A DNA stretch of 64,000 nt from Chlorobiota bacterium (GTDB lineage: Bacteria > Bacteroidota > Ignavibacteria > OLB7). The notes under the pieces were generated by a model. That model had not been told where the DNA came from, did no database searches, and saw only the letters and a program-made list of their open reading frames with translations. Each line of letters starts with the position of its first letter. Within the stretch, counting starts at the first letter, position 1. The DNA lies in NCBI GenBank assembly GCA_028287785.1, contig JAQBOZ010000024.1, positions 1 to 64,000 of the forward strand, in the 5' to 3' direction. Positions 28,271 to 36,956 of this stretch are shown one piece after another. The position numbers and the translations under genes were made by a program.

Positions 28271-28823
28271 GATTGCTGGTTATTCGGATTTCCTGCTCCC
28301 GGCGTGGTTCATCGGGGGCGTGGTTATGCATCGCGTGGGGGAACCATCGATATCTGAAGATGAGCGAGCAACGCGTGAGGGGGAGAACATTCCGATGCGC
28401 GGAGAAGATGATCGATATTTCCCCGAGGAAGAGTGGAATATACACTTCCCGATCAACCCGGCCCGATTCCCCGATTGAAATTTTCGTGGTGCCGATATCG
28501 TGCAGGGGGATGCCGGGAGGCAATGCTCCGCGTAGTGGAGATTGCGCCCATCCGAAGCTCCTTCCGCCAACCGCGCGGATGATGTTGCTGTGCTCTCCGT
28601 TTGTGAGCCTCACGAACCATGACGCGGTTGAATGCGGGTCGCCGCCGGACGGCACCACGCCCGGCCGTCGCGGAATTCCGATTGGGACCTCGATTCTGTT
28701 TCCAAAATCCGCATTCCCGCAAACGACCGGACGCACCCTTCTTCACCGGGTTGAGAGCCACCTTTACCGTATATTGTTCCCGCCCCCCAACGAGCATGGC
28801 AGATTTCAATCACAATCCCCTCA
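28271..28823. other. gap with a doubtful minus-strand open frame
   Basis: A minus-strand frame is open from 28736 through this gap, with stretches like IEVPIGIPRRPGVVPSGG and GEISIIFSAHRNVLPL. It has no good start, no family motif, and runs into the next gene on the same strand in a different frame. I see nothing else. Confidence 0.3.
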
Positions 28824-29687
28824 ATGAATACAAGCATTTTGCATCTTCCTGAAGAAAAACAGGAGCAGCTCCGCCAGGCCGTGGAGATCATCCGTGAGGA
28901 AACGGACGTGGAGATGATCATCCTCTTCGGAAGCTACGCCGCCGGCACCTGGGTGGAGGAGGCCGGCCCCGATCCCCGAAGTTTCGAGTATCAGAGCGAT
29001 TTCGACATCTACGTGCTGGTGGAGGACAAGCAGCTCTCGCGCAAGGGGACGCTCTGGGCGCGCATCGAGGGGCGTTTGCGTCGCGAAGTTGCCACGCCCG
29101 TGCAGTTGCTGGTGGATCTGGTCGGCGCGTTCGACGGCTACATCCGCGCCGGCCGATATTTCTACGCCGATATCCGCACGCAGGGAATTCTCCTGTACGA
29201 TTCGGAGAATTTCGCATTGGCGGAGCCGCGCGAACTTCGCTCGAAGGAGCGGCTGGAGCTTGCGCGCGAGGAGTACGAATACTGGTTCAACAGCGCCACA
29301 AGTTTTCTGGAGAGCACGGAATCGGCGATCGAACGTGAGGATTATCCGCACGCCGTATTTCTGCTCCATCAGGTTGCCGAGCGACTCTATTCCGCGGTCC
29401 TTCTGGTGTACACAAACTACCGCCCCAAACTTCACGACATCGAAAAGCTGGCGCAGCTTTCCGGCGGCCAGGCCCCGGAACTTGTCCCCGTCTTTCCGAT
29501 CGGCACGGCCGAGGAACGTCGCCTGTTCGATCTGCTTCGCGGCGCCTATATCGAATCGCGCTACGACAAGGCATATGCGATAACGAAGGAGGAGATGGAG
29601 TGGATGGCCGAGCGCGTGGAAGAGCTGAGGCGCGTGACCGAGGAAGTCTGCGAACGGCGGATCAAGGAATATCGGGCGGCGGGGTGA
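28824..29687 (+). CDS. fused MNT nucleotidyltransferase-HEPN protein
   Basis: The 287-residue product has an N-terminal minimal nucleotidyltransferase domain (about 1-130). MIILFGSYAAGTWVEEAG carries the GS motif near residue 36, and SDFDIYVLVE supplies the two metal-binding Asp residues near 59-61. The C-terminal HEPN domain (about 140-280) is helical, with HAVFLLHQVAERLYSAVLL and NYRPKLHDIEKL. MNT and HEPN are often separate antitoxin and toxin genes; here they are one chain. The RNase-type Arg-x4-6-His motif of toxic HEPN proteins is not clear, since R-P-K-L-H has a shorter spacing. It may therefore be a regulatory or nucleotide-binding pair. It stands alone. Confidence 0.8.
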   Translation: MNTSILHLPEEKQEQLRQAVEIIREETDVEMIILFGSYAAGTWVEEAGPDPRSFEYQSDFDIYVLVEDKQLSRKGTLWARIEGRLRREVATPVQLLVDLVGAFDGYIRAGRYFYADIRTQGILLYDSENFALAEPRELRSKERLELAREEYEYWFNSATSFLESTESAIEREDYPHAVFLLHQVAERLYSAVLLVYTNYRPKLHDIEKLAQLSGGQAPELVPVFPIGTAEERRLFDLLRGAYIESRYDKAYAITKEEMEWMAERVEELRRVTEEVCERRIKEYRAAG

Positions 29688-29702
29688 TCGCCGCCCGAGG
29701 GG

Positions 29703-30863
29703 CTACCACATCAGCACGACTGGCGGGGCTGTCTGCTCGGTATGAACCGTGCGGACACGCAGAATATAATTGCGTCCTTCCACCAGCCTGACCTTGAGGC
29801 CTGCATTGCGGCTATTTCCGCTGTCGTCATCGGCGGCCATATACTGCGTGGTGGTTCCGGTATCCTCGAACAGTGCCAGCACGGTATCGCATGCCCCGAA
29901 CGTGCGGATATCGTACGAGCGGGTCTCCTCCGGCTTTATCGCAAAATCCCGCTGCTTTCCGTTTTCCGTCGGAAGCTGCTCGGAGTTCCCCACGCCGAGC
30001 GGCGCCGGAGCGTGCTTGATGGCTGGATAAAAATGCCTGACCCATGTGATATCGCGCAGTGAAAGCCCTCCCTTCGGTGAAAGCCCCGTTGCGTATTTCG
30101 TCGGCACCTTGATAAGCCCCGCTTCGAACGGATATTCCATAATCGAATCGGGGTCCCAGTTCGATCCCTGCACATCGGTGGCCGGCACCTTTTTGATGAT
30201 GTTGTCATACGTCATCTGCTTCGACCAGCGGTTGGGAGATGCCGCAAGCGCCGCATACACCGCCGCCTCATTCCAGACAATTCCCGCAAACGGGCTCTGA
30301 TGCTCATGATCCAGGCCAAGCGTATGGCCGATTTCATGCAGCGCCGTATCCATTCCCTGCGCCCCCGTCAGATCCCATCCAAAATTCATGGTGCGGGCGC
30401 TGGCGCCGATCTTCAGAATCTGACGCCCCACGTACGACCACGAGCCATCGGTCTGCATAAATCCGATGCGGATTTCAGCGGCTGAACGGGATTTTACTTC
30501 CACGAATTCCAGCCCGATTCCCAGGCTTTTCCACGTCTGGAACGCCTTGCGGACAACCGCCCGCTGTGCCTCGGCGCCAACCCAGGTTTCGAATTTGTTC
30601 GTCCCGTTTGAAAAGTGCACCATTCCTCCGTCGGTCGGTCTGTCGAAGAAATAATAATGGAGCACCGTGCCGTTTGCCCACTTGCCGTGCAAATCGAAAA
30701 TCGCGCTCATCCTGCCGGCCGCGATATCCGCGCTGATCACCGGCTCCGGGGGGAGGGGGCGTGAGCAGTACATTATCGAAACCTCGGCGTCCGTTCCGGT
30801 TCCCGTTTTGCCGGATTCATGCTCGTACGCGTGTGGTTTCGCGCCATTGATCTGTTTTGTCAT
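29703..30863 (-). CDS. metzincin-type zinc metalloprotease
   Basis: The 386-residue protein has the zinc-binding signature ALHEIGHTLGLDHEHQSP near residue 176 and a Met-turn SIMEYPF near 240, as in astacin/matrixin-like (ZnMc) peptidases. Before it is VLHYYFFDRPTDGG and RAVVRKAFQTWKSLGIGLEF, the typical strand and helix of the metzincin N-terminal half. The last 100 residues, starting at DFAIKPEETRSYDIRTFG, look like a prepeptidase (PPC)-like beta-sandwich ending in RNYILRVRTV. No signal peptide is visible: the first 50 residues are polar. ATG 30863 has AGGAG about nine bases before it. Activity outside the cell would need another export route. The next genes upstream are also minus-strand and separated by small gaps. 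Confidence 0.85.
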   Translation of the reverse strand: MTKQINGAKPHAYEHESGKTGTGTDAEVSIMYCSRPLPPEPVISADIAAGRMSAIFDLHGKWANGTVLHYYFFDRPTDGGMVHFSNGTNKFETWVGAEAQRAVVRKAFQTWKSLGIGLEFVEVKSRSAAEIRIGFMQTDGSWSYVGRQILKIGASARTMNFGWDLTGAQGMDTALHEIGHTLGLDHEHQSPFAGIVWNEAAVYAALAASPNRWSKQMTYDNIIKKVPATDVQGSNWDPDSIMEYPFEAGLIKVPTKYATGLSPKGGLSLRDITWVRHFYPAIKHAPAPLGVGNSEQLPTENGKQRDFAIKPEETRSYDIRTFGACDTVLALFEDTGTTTQYMAADDDSGNSRNAGLKVRLVEGRNYILRVRTVHTEQTAPPVVLMW

Positions 30864-30931
30864 CGTTCGATTCTCCTGATGGTTTATTTCGTTGATGATC
30901 ATGAACGTACGATTGGGCACGGGGGGATTGT

Positions 30932-30950
30932 ATACGTAAAGATTACGTAT
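30932..30950. promoter_or_regulatory. palindromic operator-like site
   Basis: ATACGTAA and TTACGTAT are perfect inverted arms around an AGA spacer, 69 bases before the metzincin start. The arrangement fits a dimeric regulator site. No regulator is assigned. Confidence 0.4.
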
Positions 30951-31099
30951 CGGGGTGAGAGGAGGTTAAAGGTTGATGGAATGCCCCTCCGTCGGATGAA
31001 ATAATTCCGGTTTGTCAGTGTGAAGAATATCATGATGGAGATCGCGGCAATCCGGGCCAGGAAATTATTTTTCCGGCCCGGTGCATGTGCGTTCCGATG

Positions 31100-32551
31100 T
31101 TATCGGACGGGAAGATTGAACAATTGCGGTTGCGGTGGGATTCCCATCACGCGCTGCACTGCCCGCGGGCGTGATGGGGCTCCGTGAGAGCCTTCAACGC
31201 GGGTGTGACCGCGTTGCACTGCCCGCGGGCGTGATGGGAATTGCCGCAAGCCTGCCGGCGGGCCCGATATATTCTGACGCACGGCAACATTATTGATATG
31301 AGGGGACATCGCATTGGCGTTCTGCTTGTTCCAGTAGCTATAAATGCCGCTTTTCAGTTGCAGAGAAAAATCGAGGCTGATCAGGCCGGGGGTAAGTGCC
31401 TCGCCGGGTTTCAGATTTCGTTCGAACCCATTGCGTTCCGTGGGAGGTTTAGCTTTCGGACCGGATACACGTTCAGCCTGTGCATGACATGCAATACATG
31501 ATGATCTCGGATTATCGATCGGTCCGTTCAATCGCCCCTGCAGGCCCAGCGGCGAGCGGATCGTGGCGGCGAGCTTGGGATCGTAATGAAGCTCCACCGG
31601 ATTATTGGTACGGCCTGGGTCAACTCCCCACGTCAGCCCGAGTGGATAGACATGAAACCATGGACGGAGATCCTTCGGAATTTTCTGCGTATCGATTTGC
31701 CACAGCGAATCGATAGGTCGTCTGCCGTCGAACATGAACGTTCCGAACACCCAGCCGGTGGTGGCATCGGCGCGCGTGTCGCGAACGGCGATATCGATCT
31801 GAATCAGACGGAGGGGGAGGAGATTATCGGGGTGCTGTTCGTCGATATTCGCTTTCCATTCCACATCGTTGGCGAGATAGGGAACCAGATTGCTGGTGGC
31901 CTGCGTAAAGATGAGCTTTACAACCACCGTGCCCGGCGGAAAGATAATCGCCTGCTGGTTTGCGTTATCGGCGCAGATCTTCTCCCACACCTTTCTCAGC
32001 GTATAGCCGCCCGGTGCATTGTATATGCTCACTGCCCAGTTGTCCACCTGACCTTTGCTATTGCTCATCGTTGGAGAAAGGTCGCGAAGCGGAGTTTTGT
32101 GTTCCTTGGTAAGCCCGTGCGCCCATTCCCTTCCACCAAAGCCCGATCTGTTCAAGCTGCTGTATTTGTGTCCCATCCACGGCGCATGGAACCATGTTGC
32201 CGCGCTGCTCGCCGGTTTATACCATTCGTTTGAAAGGTTATCCTGATATGCGTATCGGAGCACGGCGAACATATACTCGCGCCAGTGGTTGGGGTCGCTC
32301 CACGGGTAGCTGACGGTCGGCGGTGGCGTCGTTGGATAATCCACGCTCAACTGAAACTGCCGTTGTTCCGGATGCTGTCTCGTGGGACGCTGGAACACAT
32401 CATCCAGCAGAACACAGGCCGGCGGTGGTGAGGGTAACGGCGGCGATATCGCCGCCGCGGGGTCGGGGAGAGGTGGCGGCATGATGGGGGCCGCCACAGC
32501 GACGGCCGCCACAATGCCTGTCGCAAGCATGAGATAATGAATGGTACGCAT
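31100..32551 (-). CDS. secreted protein with one CxxCH haem-type motif
   Basis: A 483-residue protein with a signal segment (YLMLATGIVAAVAVAAPI) and a Pro-rich linker. The body is beta-rich with FAVLRYAYQDNL, WVFGTFMFDGRR and GLTWGVDPG. Near residue 350 is RSSCIACHAQAE, a c-type haem-binding pattern; only one is present. A distal Met ligand cannot be placed. The last 40 residues are encoded by imperfect repeats (31143-31238) and may not belong to the original gene. ATG 32551 has GGAG spaced about ten bases away. Function unknown; possibly an oxidised-substrate or surface protein. Confidence 0.6.
   Translation of the reverse strand: MRTIHYLMLATGIVAAVAVAAPIMPPPLPDPAAAISPPLPSPPPACVLLDDVFQRPTRQHPEQRQFQLSVDYPTTPPPTVSYPWSDPNHWREYMFAVLRYAYQDNLSNEWYKPASSAATWFHAPWMGHKYSSLNRSGFGGREWAHGLTKEHKTPLRDLSPTMSNSKGQVDNWAVSIYNAPGGYTLRKVWEKICADNANQQAIIFPPGTVVVKLIFTQATSNLVPYLANDVEWKANIDEQHPDNLLPLRLIQIDIAVRDTRADATTGWVFGTFMFDGRRPIDSLWQIDTQKIPKDLRPWFHVYPLGLTWGVDPGRTNNPVELHYDPKLAATIRSPLGLQGRLNGPIDNPRSSCIACHAQAERVSGPKAKPPTERNGFERNLKPGEALTPGLISLDFSLQLKSGIYSYWNKQNANAMSPHINNVAVRQNISGPPAGLRQFPSRPRAVQRGHTRVEGSHGAPSRPRAVQRVMGIPPQPQLFNLPVR
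31143..31238. repeat. hairpin-forming direct repeat at the end of the CxxCH gene
   Basis: CACTGCCCGCGGGCGTGATG occurs twice, about 60 bases apart (within 31155-31178 and 31215-31238). CCCATCACGC at 31143-31152 is the inverted match of GCGTGATGGG. It alters the C-terminus of the overlapping gene. Confidence 0.75.
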
Positions 32552-32677
32552 GGGCTGGTCTCCGGAATGTTGTTGAACAACTAACAATTGCTGGCGTTCC
32601 GGGGGGAGATAAGCAGGCCATCATGCTTCGGGCAATGGTGGCCGGAGCATGACGGCATCGCCGCGCGGCACATCCGT

Positions 32678-33118
32678 TCAGTTGTCGCTGAGGAAATGGC
32701 TGGCAAGGGCGGTCTGGTCGATCACGACGGTGTCGTCGATCACCAGCCAGTAGGCGCGTTTCAACTGGCCGGATGGGTGTCGCACGTTTTCGCTCAGGAC
32801 AAACCATGCATGGACGCGCTTGCCCGATGCAAGGGCCAGCGGAGTGGGGTCTTTTTTGTTCAACGGAATGTGGGTGTTCCTCACGATTACTTCCGTCGCC
32901 GTGGCATTGTCGGGGATATCATCCCAGCACAATTCATTCGGCTCGTTGAGTATATATCTCACGGTCTTGGGGCCCGTGCTGATCTGATATTCCGCGTCGA
33001 TCGGAAAATCTTCAGCCTTCTGGTTTTTGAAATCGATATTCGCATGAAGTTGCAGATCCATCTGCTCCATCTTCCTTCCCTCGTTTCCGCGATGGGGTTT
33101 GTGGTTGTCTCCGCTCAT
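32678..33118 (-). CDS. small protein of the KRAYWLVIDD pair (paralogue 1)
   Basis: A 146-residue protein with no signal peptide. It shares a layout with the upstream gene at 33275-33667: LQLHANIDFKNQKAEDFPI, then an ELCWDDIPDNATATEVIV block, a G-K-R-V-H-A-W-F strand, and the block KRAYWLVIDDTVVIDQTA. The fold is probably a small beta-sandwich. No family was recognised. ATG 33118 is used instead of an upstream start in the leader. It is co-directional with its paralogue and with the CxxCH and metzincin genes. Confidence 0.55.
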   Translation of the reverse strand: MSGDNHKPHRGNEGRKMEQMDLQLHANIDFKNQKAEDFPIDAEYQISTGPKTVRYILNEPNELCWDDIPDNATATEVIVRNTHIPLNKKDPTPLALASGKRVHAWFVLSENVRHPSGQLKRAYWLVIDDTVVIDQTALASHFLSDN

Positions 33119-33189
33119 GATGCATCCTGTGAAATATGACACGTGATTTTTTTATCGAAGAATATCAGGCCGGTCGATCTGAAGTACTT

Positions 33190-33221
33190 CCTTCTCTCCC
33201 CGCGCATGCGGGGAGAGAAGG
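33190..33221. repeat. perfect hairpin between the two paralogues
   Basis: CCTTCTCTCCCCGC and its exact complement form a 14-pair stem around GCAT. The gap between the two paralogues is about 150 bases. It may be a REP-like element or act as a transcription stop. Confidence 0.75.
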
Positions 33222-33274
33222 AGAGGGGCTCACGCCTGGCTGCCGTTCGGCGCCATTTGCCGATGTGATAATGG

Positions 33275-33667
33275 CTATATGGTATCGTCGATGACCAGCC
33301 AGTAGGCACGTTTGTTCGTGCCTGGCACGGGATTTACCAACGTGTACTGCGCCGTCACTGGCCTCCCCGAATTCAGTGCGAAGTTCCCGCTGCCTCCCAG
33401 AGCGATAGGCTCATCATTGACGGTGACGCTGCCGGACGTTACATCCTCCGGGATATCGTGCCAGTTATTCAGATCCGTTACCTCGTATGTGGCGTTCCGA
33501 TCCCCATCGCTGACGTGATACACCACAACGATCGGGAAATCGTTCGCCCGAGGGTTCCGGAACCGCATCTGCCCGTGGAGCTGCAGATCCGGAATCTCCT
33601 GGATCGTCGATGTGTCCTGGGCTTTCCCCGTGGCTTTCTTCGGCCTTTTCTTTACGATTGTGTCCAT
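33275..33667 (-). CDS. small protein of the KRAYWLVIDD pair (paralogue 2)
   Basis: A 130-residue protein that begins MDTIVKKRPKKATGKA, a basic tail without a signal peptide. The core parallels its neighbour: LQLHGQMRFRNPRANDFPIV, WHDIPEDVTSGSVTV, and a final GTNKRAYWLVIDDTI. It stops about 16 residues earlier than paralogue 1. The conserved block near the end may form a binding surface. It probably arose by tandem duplication. It is divergently placed from the STAND-TPR gene. Confidence 0.55.
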   Translation of the reverse strand: MDTIVKKRPKKATGKAQDTSTIQEIPDLQLHGQMRFRNPRANDFPIVVVYHVSDGDRNATYEVTDLNNWHDIPEDVTSGSVTVNDEPIALGGSGNFALNSGRPVTAQYTLVNPVPGTNKRAYWLVIDDTI

Positions 33668-34223
33668 GAGAAACCTTGCTGGTAGAATAGGGTTAGGGTT
33701 TGCAGCCATTCCCCGTTCAGGGGAGCAGATCACATGCTCCGTCGGGAGCGTTGCGCGTCATCCGGGGTGATCTCTCGGATCGGGGGAATGGTCCCCGATG
33801 CCTGCCGTCCAGCTCGCGTTGTCTCCGCATGGCGATTACCGGATATCGCCTCTCATCCTCAGCGGAGCATGTTGTTCATCGGCCGGGACCGGTATTCGAT
33901 GCCGGTCGTGTACCGACGCCGGAATCGCGAATCAGCAGCCGGTTTTCCTGTTCCAACTGACTGAAGAGCGGGATCGCTTTGATCTCGACGGGGGCAAACA
34001 TCGCCATTGGCGGAGCGAAATTCCCTACTACGTTTCTACTACTTTTTTATGATTCTCCCATGACTTCGCGATTTTGCGTAAGTATTTTTAATGCATCACC
34101 CCCATTGCTTTTTTTCTGATTGTTGTTGTAACTTGTCCGACGATTGCTCGCAGCGGCGCTGCCGCAACGTTATCTCCCCACTTCCGAGCCTTCCCTTGTT
34201 TGCTTGTTTTCCTGGAAATAAAC
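33668..34223. promoter_or_regulatory. divergent intergenic region before the STAND-TPR gene
   Basis: About 550 bases separate the minus-strand paralogue and the plus-strand STAND-TPR gene. The right half is AT-richer and holds a shared element at 34072. No gene is supported. Confidence 0.4.
34072..34096 (+). promoter_or_regulatory. possible shared cis-element, copy 1
   Basis: TTTTGCGTA, a 12-base gap and GCAT. Nearly the same arrangement (TTTTGCGTA, an 11-base gap, GCAT) lies at 38825-38848, upstream of the envelope gene set. It may be a common promoter or regulator site for this block. Confidence 0.3.
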
Positions 34224-36920
34224 ATGAAAAATGGAGTTTCTGATGGAGAAGACAGATCCGAATGGAAACGTCGGCTTGCTGCCACGCTCAACACCGAGCG
34301 TCGGCACCATGCCGCGTTTGCCGAGCGCTCCCGTGGTGCCTACGTAGAAAATGGGTCGGTACTGGAATCTTTTGAGCGGCATGTTCAGGCTGATGCTCAC
34401 ACGCCGCCGATCGTTGTGACAGGAGAGGCGGGAATTGGGAAAAGCGCGTCGCTGGCGTACTGGATACATCGTTTCGGCCTCGCTTTTCCCGAGGCGTTCG
34501 TTATCGAGCATTACGTATCGGCCAGCCCGGCCGGTTGTAGTCCTGTCGATATTCTCCTCCGGATCATGCGGGAGATCAGCCTCAGGTACGATGTGGAGGC
34601 TGAAATCCCCGATCAGCCGGAGGCAATTATCAGCAAATTTCCCGAATGGCTGGCCTACGTGCAGGACGAACAGCTTGTGCTGGTCATCGACGATCTGGAT
34701 TGTGCCGGCTCCCTGAACGGCGGTGCCCCGGATGGTGATGCATGGCTGGCATGGCTTCCGGCATATATACCTTCCAGGGTCCGGCTGATCGTTTCGGTTG
34801 CATCGGAGTCATGCGCGGAAGAGCTTGAGGGGCGCGGGTGGAAGCTGCTGCACATGGAGCCGCTCAGCGTTCATGCCCGGCAGATTCTGATGGGGCAACT
34901 GCTTGCGCGGGAGGGGCTTCAGATCAGCGAGCAGCATCTGAACATGATGTCCAGCGACGATAATTTCGCCAATCCGCTCTATCTCCGTACAAGCCTGCGA
35001 GAACTGGATTTCCTGAGAGATCTGCGTAAGACGATGAAGGATCGCCCTCCGCTTCCATCGAGCGTCGATGAGCTGTACGATGGCATTCTGGAGCGGCTCG
35101 GCGCCGGGGAGGATGGCGAGCGGATGGACGCGATGCTGGAGCTTCTTCAGGCTTCCCGCATGGGATTGACCGCCGAAGAGCTGGCCGCGCTGATGAAGAT
35201 CGGCGTCGATGAAATCAACGGGCTGGCCGGGAAACTGGAATCGGATCTTTTCGTTTGCGAGACGGGTATCACCTTCCTCCAGGATCAGATGCGCCGGGCG
35301 GCGAAGCGGAGATATGCCGGCGATGACGAGCGCCGGCGTCAGCTTCACCGGAGGCTTGGGGCGCATTTCGCCGGGGAGGCGATCGGCGATCGGCGCGCGT
35401 TCGAGGAGCCGTGGCAGTGGAACCAGGCGCGGGAGCTGGAAGCGCTCCGAAACTGCATTGTCGATATCGACATGCTCCACGCCCTGATCACCCACGATAT
35501 GCAGTACGATCTGTACGGGTACTGGCACGCGATCACGCCTCCATCGATCATTGCGGAGTACGCCGATGGGCTTGCCCGTCTGGCCGGGGAGGGAGCGCTG
35601 GAACGGCTGGCGGAGATCAGGCTCGCGCTCGGGACATTCCTTCATCTCTGCGGCATGTGCGGCGCCGCGGAGTCGATGGTGGCCGATGCCCTCAGGCTCT
35701 ACACGCAACTGTTCGGCTCCGAGGACCGGCGGACGCTGCGCGCGCATGCCCGGCTGATATCGCTGGCGATCGAGCGGAAGGATGCTGATTCGGCGATGGA
35801 GGGGCTTGCGCGGGATCTTTTCAAGCGTCATTGCGGGGTGTTCGGCGCGGAGCATCCGGAAACCATCGAGAGCCAATCGCAGCTCGGCATTCTTCTGCTC
35901 GACCGTGAGAAGCATGAAGATGCGGTCGTGCTGCTGCGCGAAGTCCGTGATTTCAGAGAGCGGGCCGGGGGAAGAAATAATCTCCTGGTAGCCCGCGCGC
36001 TTCAGGAACTGGCGATGGCGGAGCGTCTTGTCGGGAATATCCCTGAGGCGAGAGAGCTTCTTCAACGCGCGTGGCATATCAGCGCCCGGAAACCGGGTCC
36101 GGAGCATCCGCGGACGGCGCTGATCATCACCGAGCTGGCGACATTGCTTCAGGTGCTGGGGGAAACCGGCACGGCCATCGAACGTCATGGTCAGGCATTG
36201 GCCATCCGAACCACCGCGCTTGGTCCCGATCATATCGAAACGGCGCACAGTTATAATAATCTTGCCCATTGCCATCGCCTTCTTCGTGATTTCGACAGTG
36301 CCATCAAGTATTATAAGCTGGCGCTTGCTGTCTATGAGCGGGTGTTTGACCCGGAACATCAGGATTGCGGGATCATCCTTCAGAATATGGGTTCCGTCTG
36401 CCGCGATGCCGAATGGTTCAATGAAGCCGAGGAATATCTGAATCGCGCGCTGGCGATTTTCAGGGCAGGGTCCCGGCATTCACACACATGCATCTGCATG
36501 GGAAATCTCGGCGAGCTTTACGCGGTGCGGGGGAAGTTTGAAGAGGCTTTCGGTCTGCTGCATCCCGCGCTGGAGATCAACCTGGAGATCAACGGCAGGG
36601 CGCACACGGCCACGGCAAATAGTTTTCTGCGGCTCTCCAATCTGATGTACCTGATGGAAGACTTCACGAAATCCGAACGCCTTGCGGATGATGCGGTGGG
36701 GAGTTGCAGCGTGGCATTTGCTCCACGCCACCGGAACATGGCGACTGCGCTCTTCTATCGCGCGCGCGCCGCTCACGCCGGGAATATCCCGGAGAAGCGG
36801 GAGCCGGCGCGTGTCTGGTGCCAGACGGCGCTCCAGATTTTCGATGAGGTGGGGGAGGCGGAACAACCGCACCGGGGTCGCGCGCGGCAGTTGCTGGAAG
36901 AGCTTGGAAACCGAGAATAA
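34224..36920 (+). CDS. STAND/NACHT-like NTPase with TPR array
   Basis: This 898-residue protein has a P-loop, PIVVTGEAGIGKSASLAYW (Gly-Lys-Ser near residue 73), and a Walker B, LVLVIDDLD near 152, with sensor-like arginine segments after it. A winged-helix-like region (LLQASRMGLTAEELAALMKI) follows. The second half (about 470-890) has at least eight TPR-type units, such as TAHSYNNLAHCHRLLRDFD and GSVCRDAEWFNEAEEYLNRA. The leader FAERSRGAYVENGSVLESF resembles nephrocystin-3-like NACHT-TPR proteins. STAND proteins commonly switch to an oligomeric state upon ligand sensing. There is no obvious effector domain at the N-terminus. The TPR-LuxR gene starts 36 bases after its stop, so the pair is likely an operon. 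Confidence 0.8.
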   Translation: MKNGVSDGEDRSEWKRRLAATLNTERRHHAAFAERSRGAYVENGSVLESFERHVQADAHTPPIVVTGEAGIGKSASLAYWIHRFGLAFPEAFVIEHYVSASPAGCSPVDILLRIMREISLRYDVEAEIPDQPEAIISKFPEWLAYVQDEQLVLVIDDLDCAGSLNGGAPDGDAWLAWLPAYIPSRVRLIVSVASESCAEELEGRGWKLLHMEPLSVHARQILMGQLLAREGLQISEQHLNMMSSDDNFANPLYLRTSLRELDFLRDLRKTMKDRPPLPSSVDELYDGILERLGAGEDGERMDAMLELLQASRMGLTAEELAALMKIGVDEINGLAGKLESDLFVCETGITFLQDQMRRAAKRRYAGDDERRRQLHRRLGAHFAGEAIGDRRAFEEPWQWNQARELEALRNCIVDIDMLHALITHDMQYDLYGYWHAITPPSIIAEYADGLARLAGEGALERLAEIRLALGTFLHLCGMCGAAESMVADALRLYTQLFGSEDRRTLRAHARLISLAIERKDADSAMEGLARDLFKRHCGVFGAEHPETIESQSQLGILLLDREKHEDAVVLLREVRDFRERAGGRNNLLVARALQELAMAERLVGNIPEARELLQRAWHISARKPGPEHPRTALIITELATLLQVLGETGTAIERHGQALAIRTTALGPDHIETAHSYNNLAHCHRLLRDFDSAIKYYKLALAVYERVFDPEHQDCGIILQNMGSVCRDAEWFNEAEEYLNRALAIFRAGSRHSHTCICMGNLGELYAVRGKFEEAFGLLHPALEINLEINGRAHTATANSFLRLSNLMYLMEDFTKSERLADDAVGSCSVAFAPRHRNMATALFYRARAAHAGNIPEKREPARVWCQTALQIFDEVGEAEQPHRGRARQLLEELGNRE

Positions 36921-36956
36921 ATCAGCCAGGATGCACAACAAGGGGGAACCTCCGCC

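Noticed and set aside
27912-28736. A 274-residue minus-strand frame starting in the gap before the MNT-HEPN gene
   Set aside because: It runs into the barrel gene in the wrong frame and ends without a domain.
34809-36479. A 556-residue minus-strand open frame across the STAND-TPR gene
   Set aside because: Shadow frame with no domain; the plus frame has a P-loop and TPRs.
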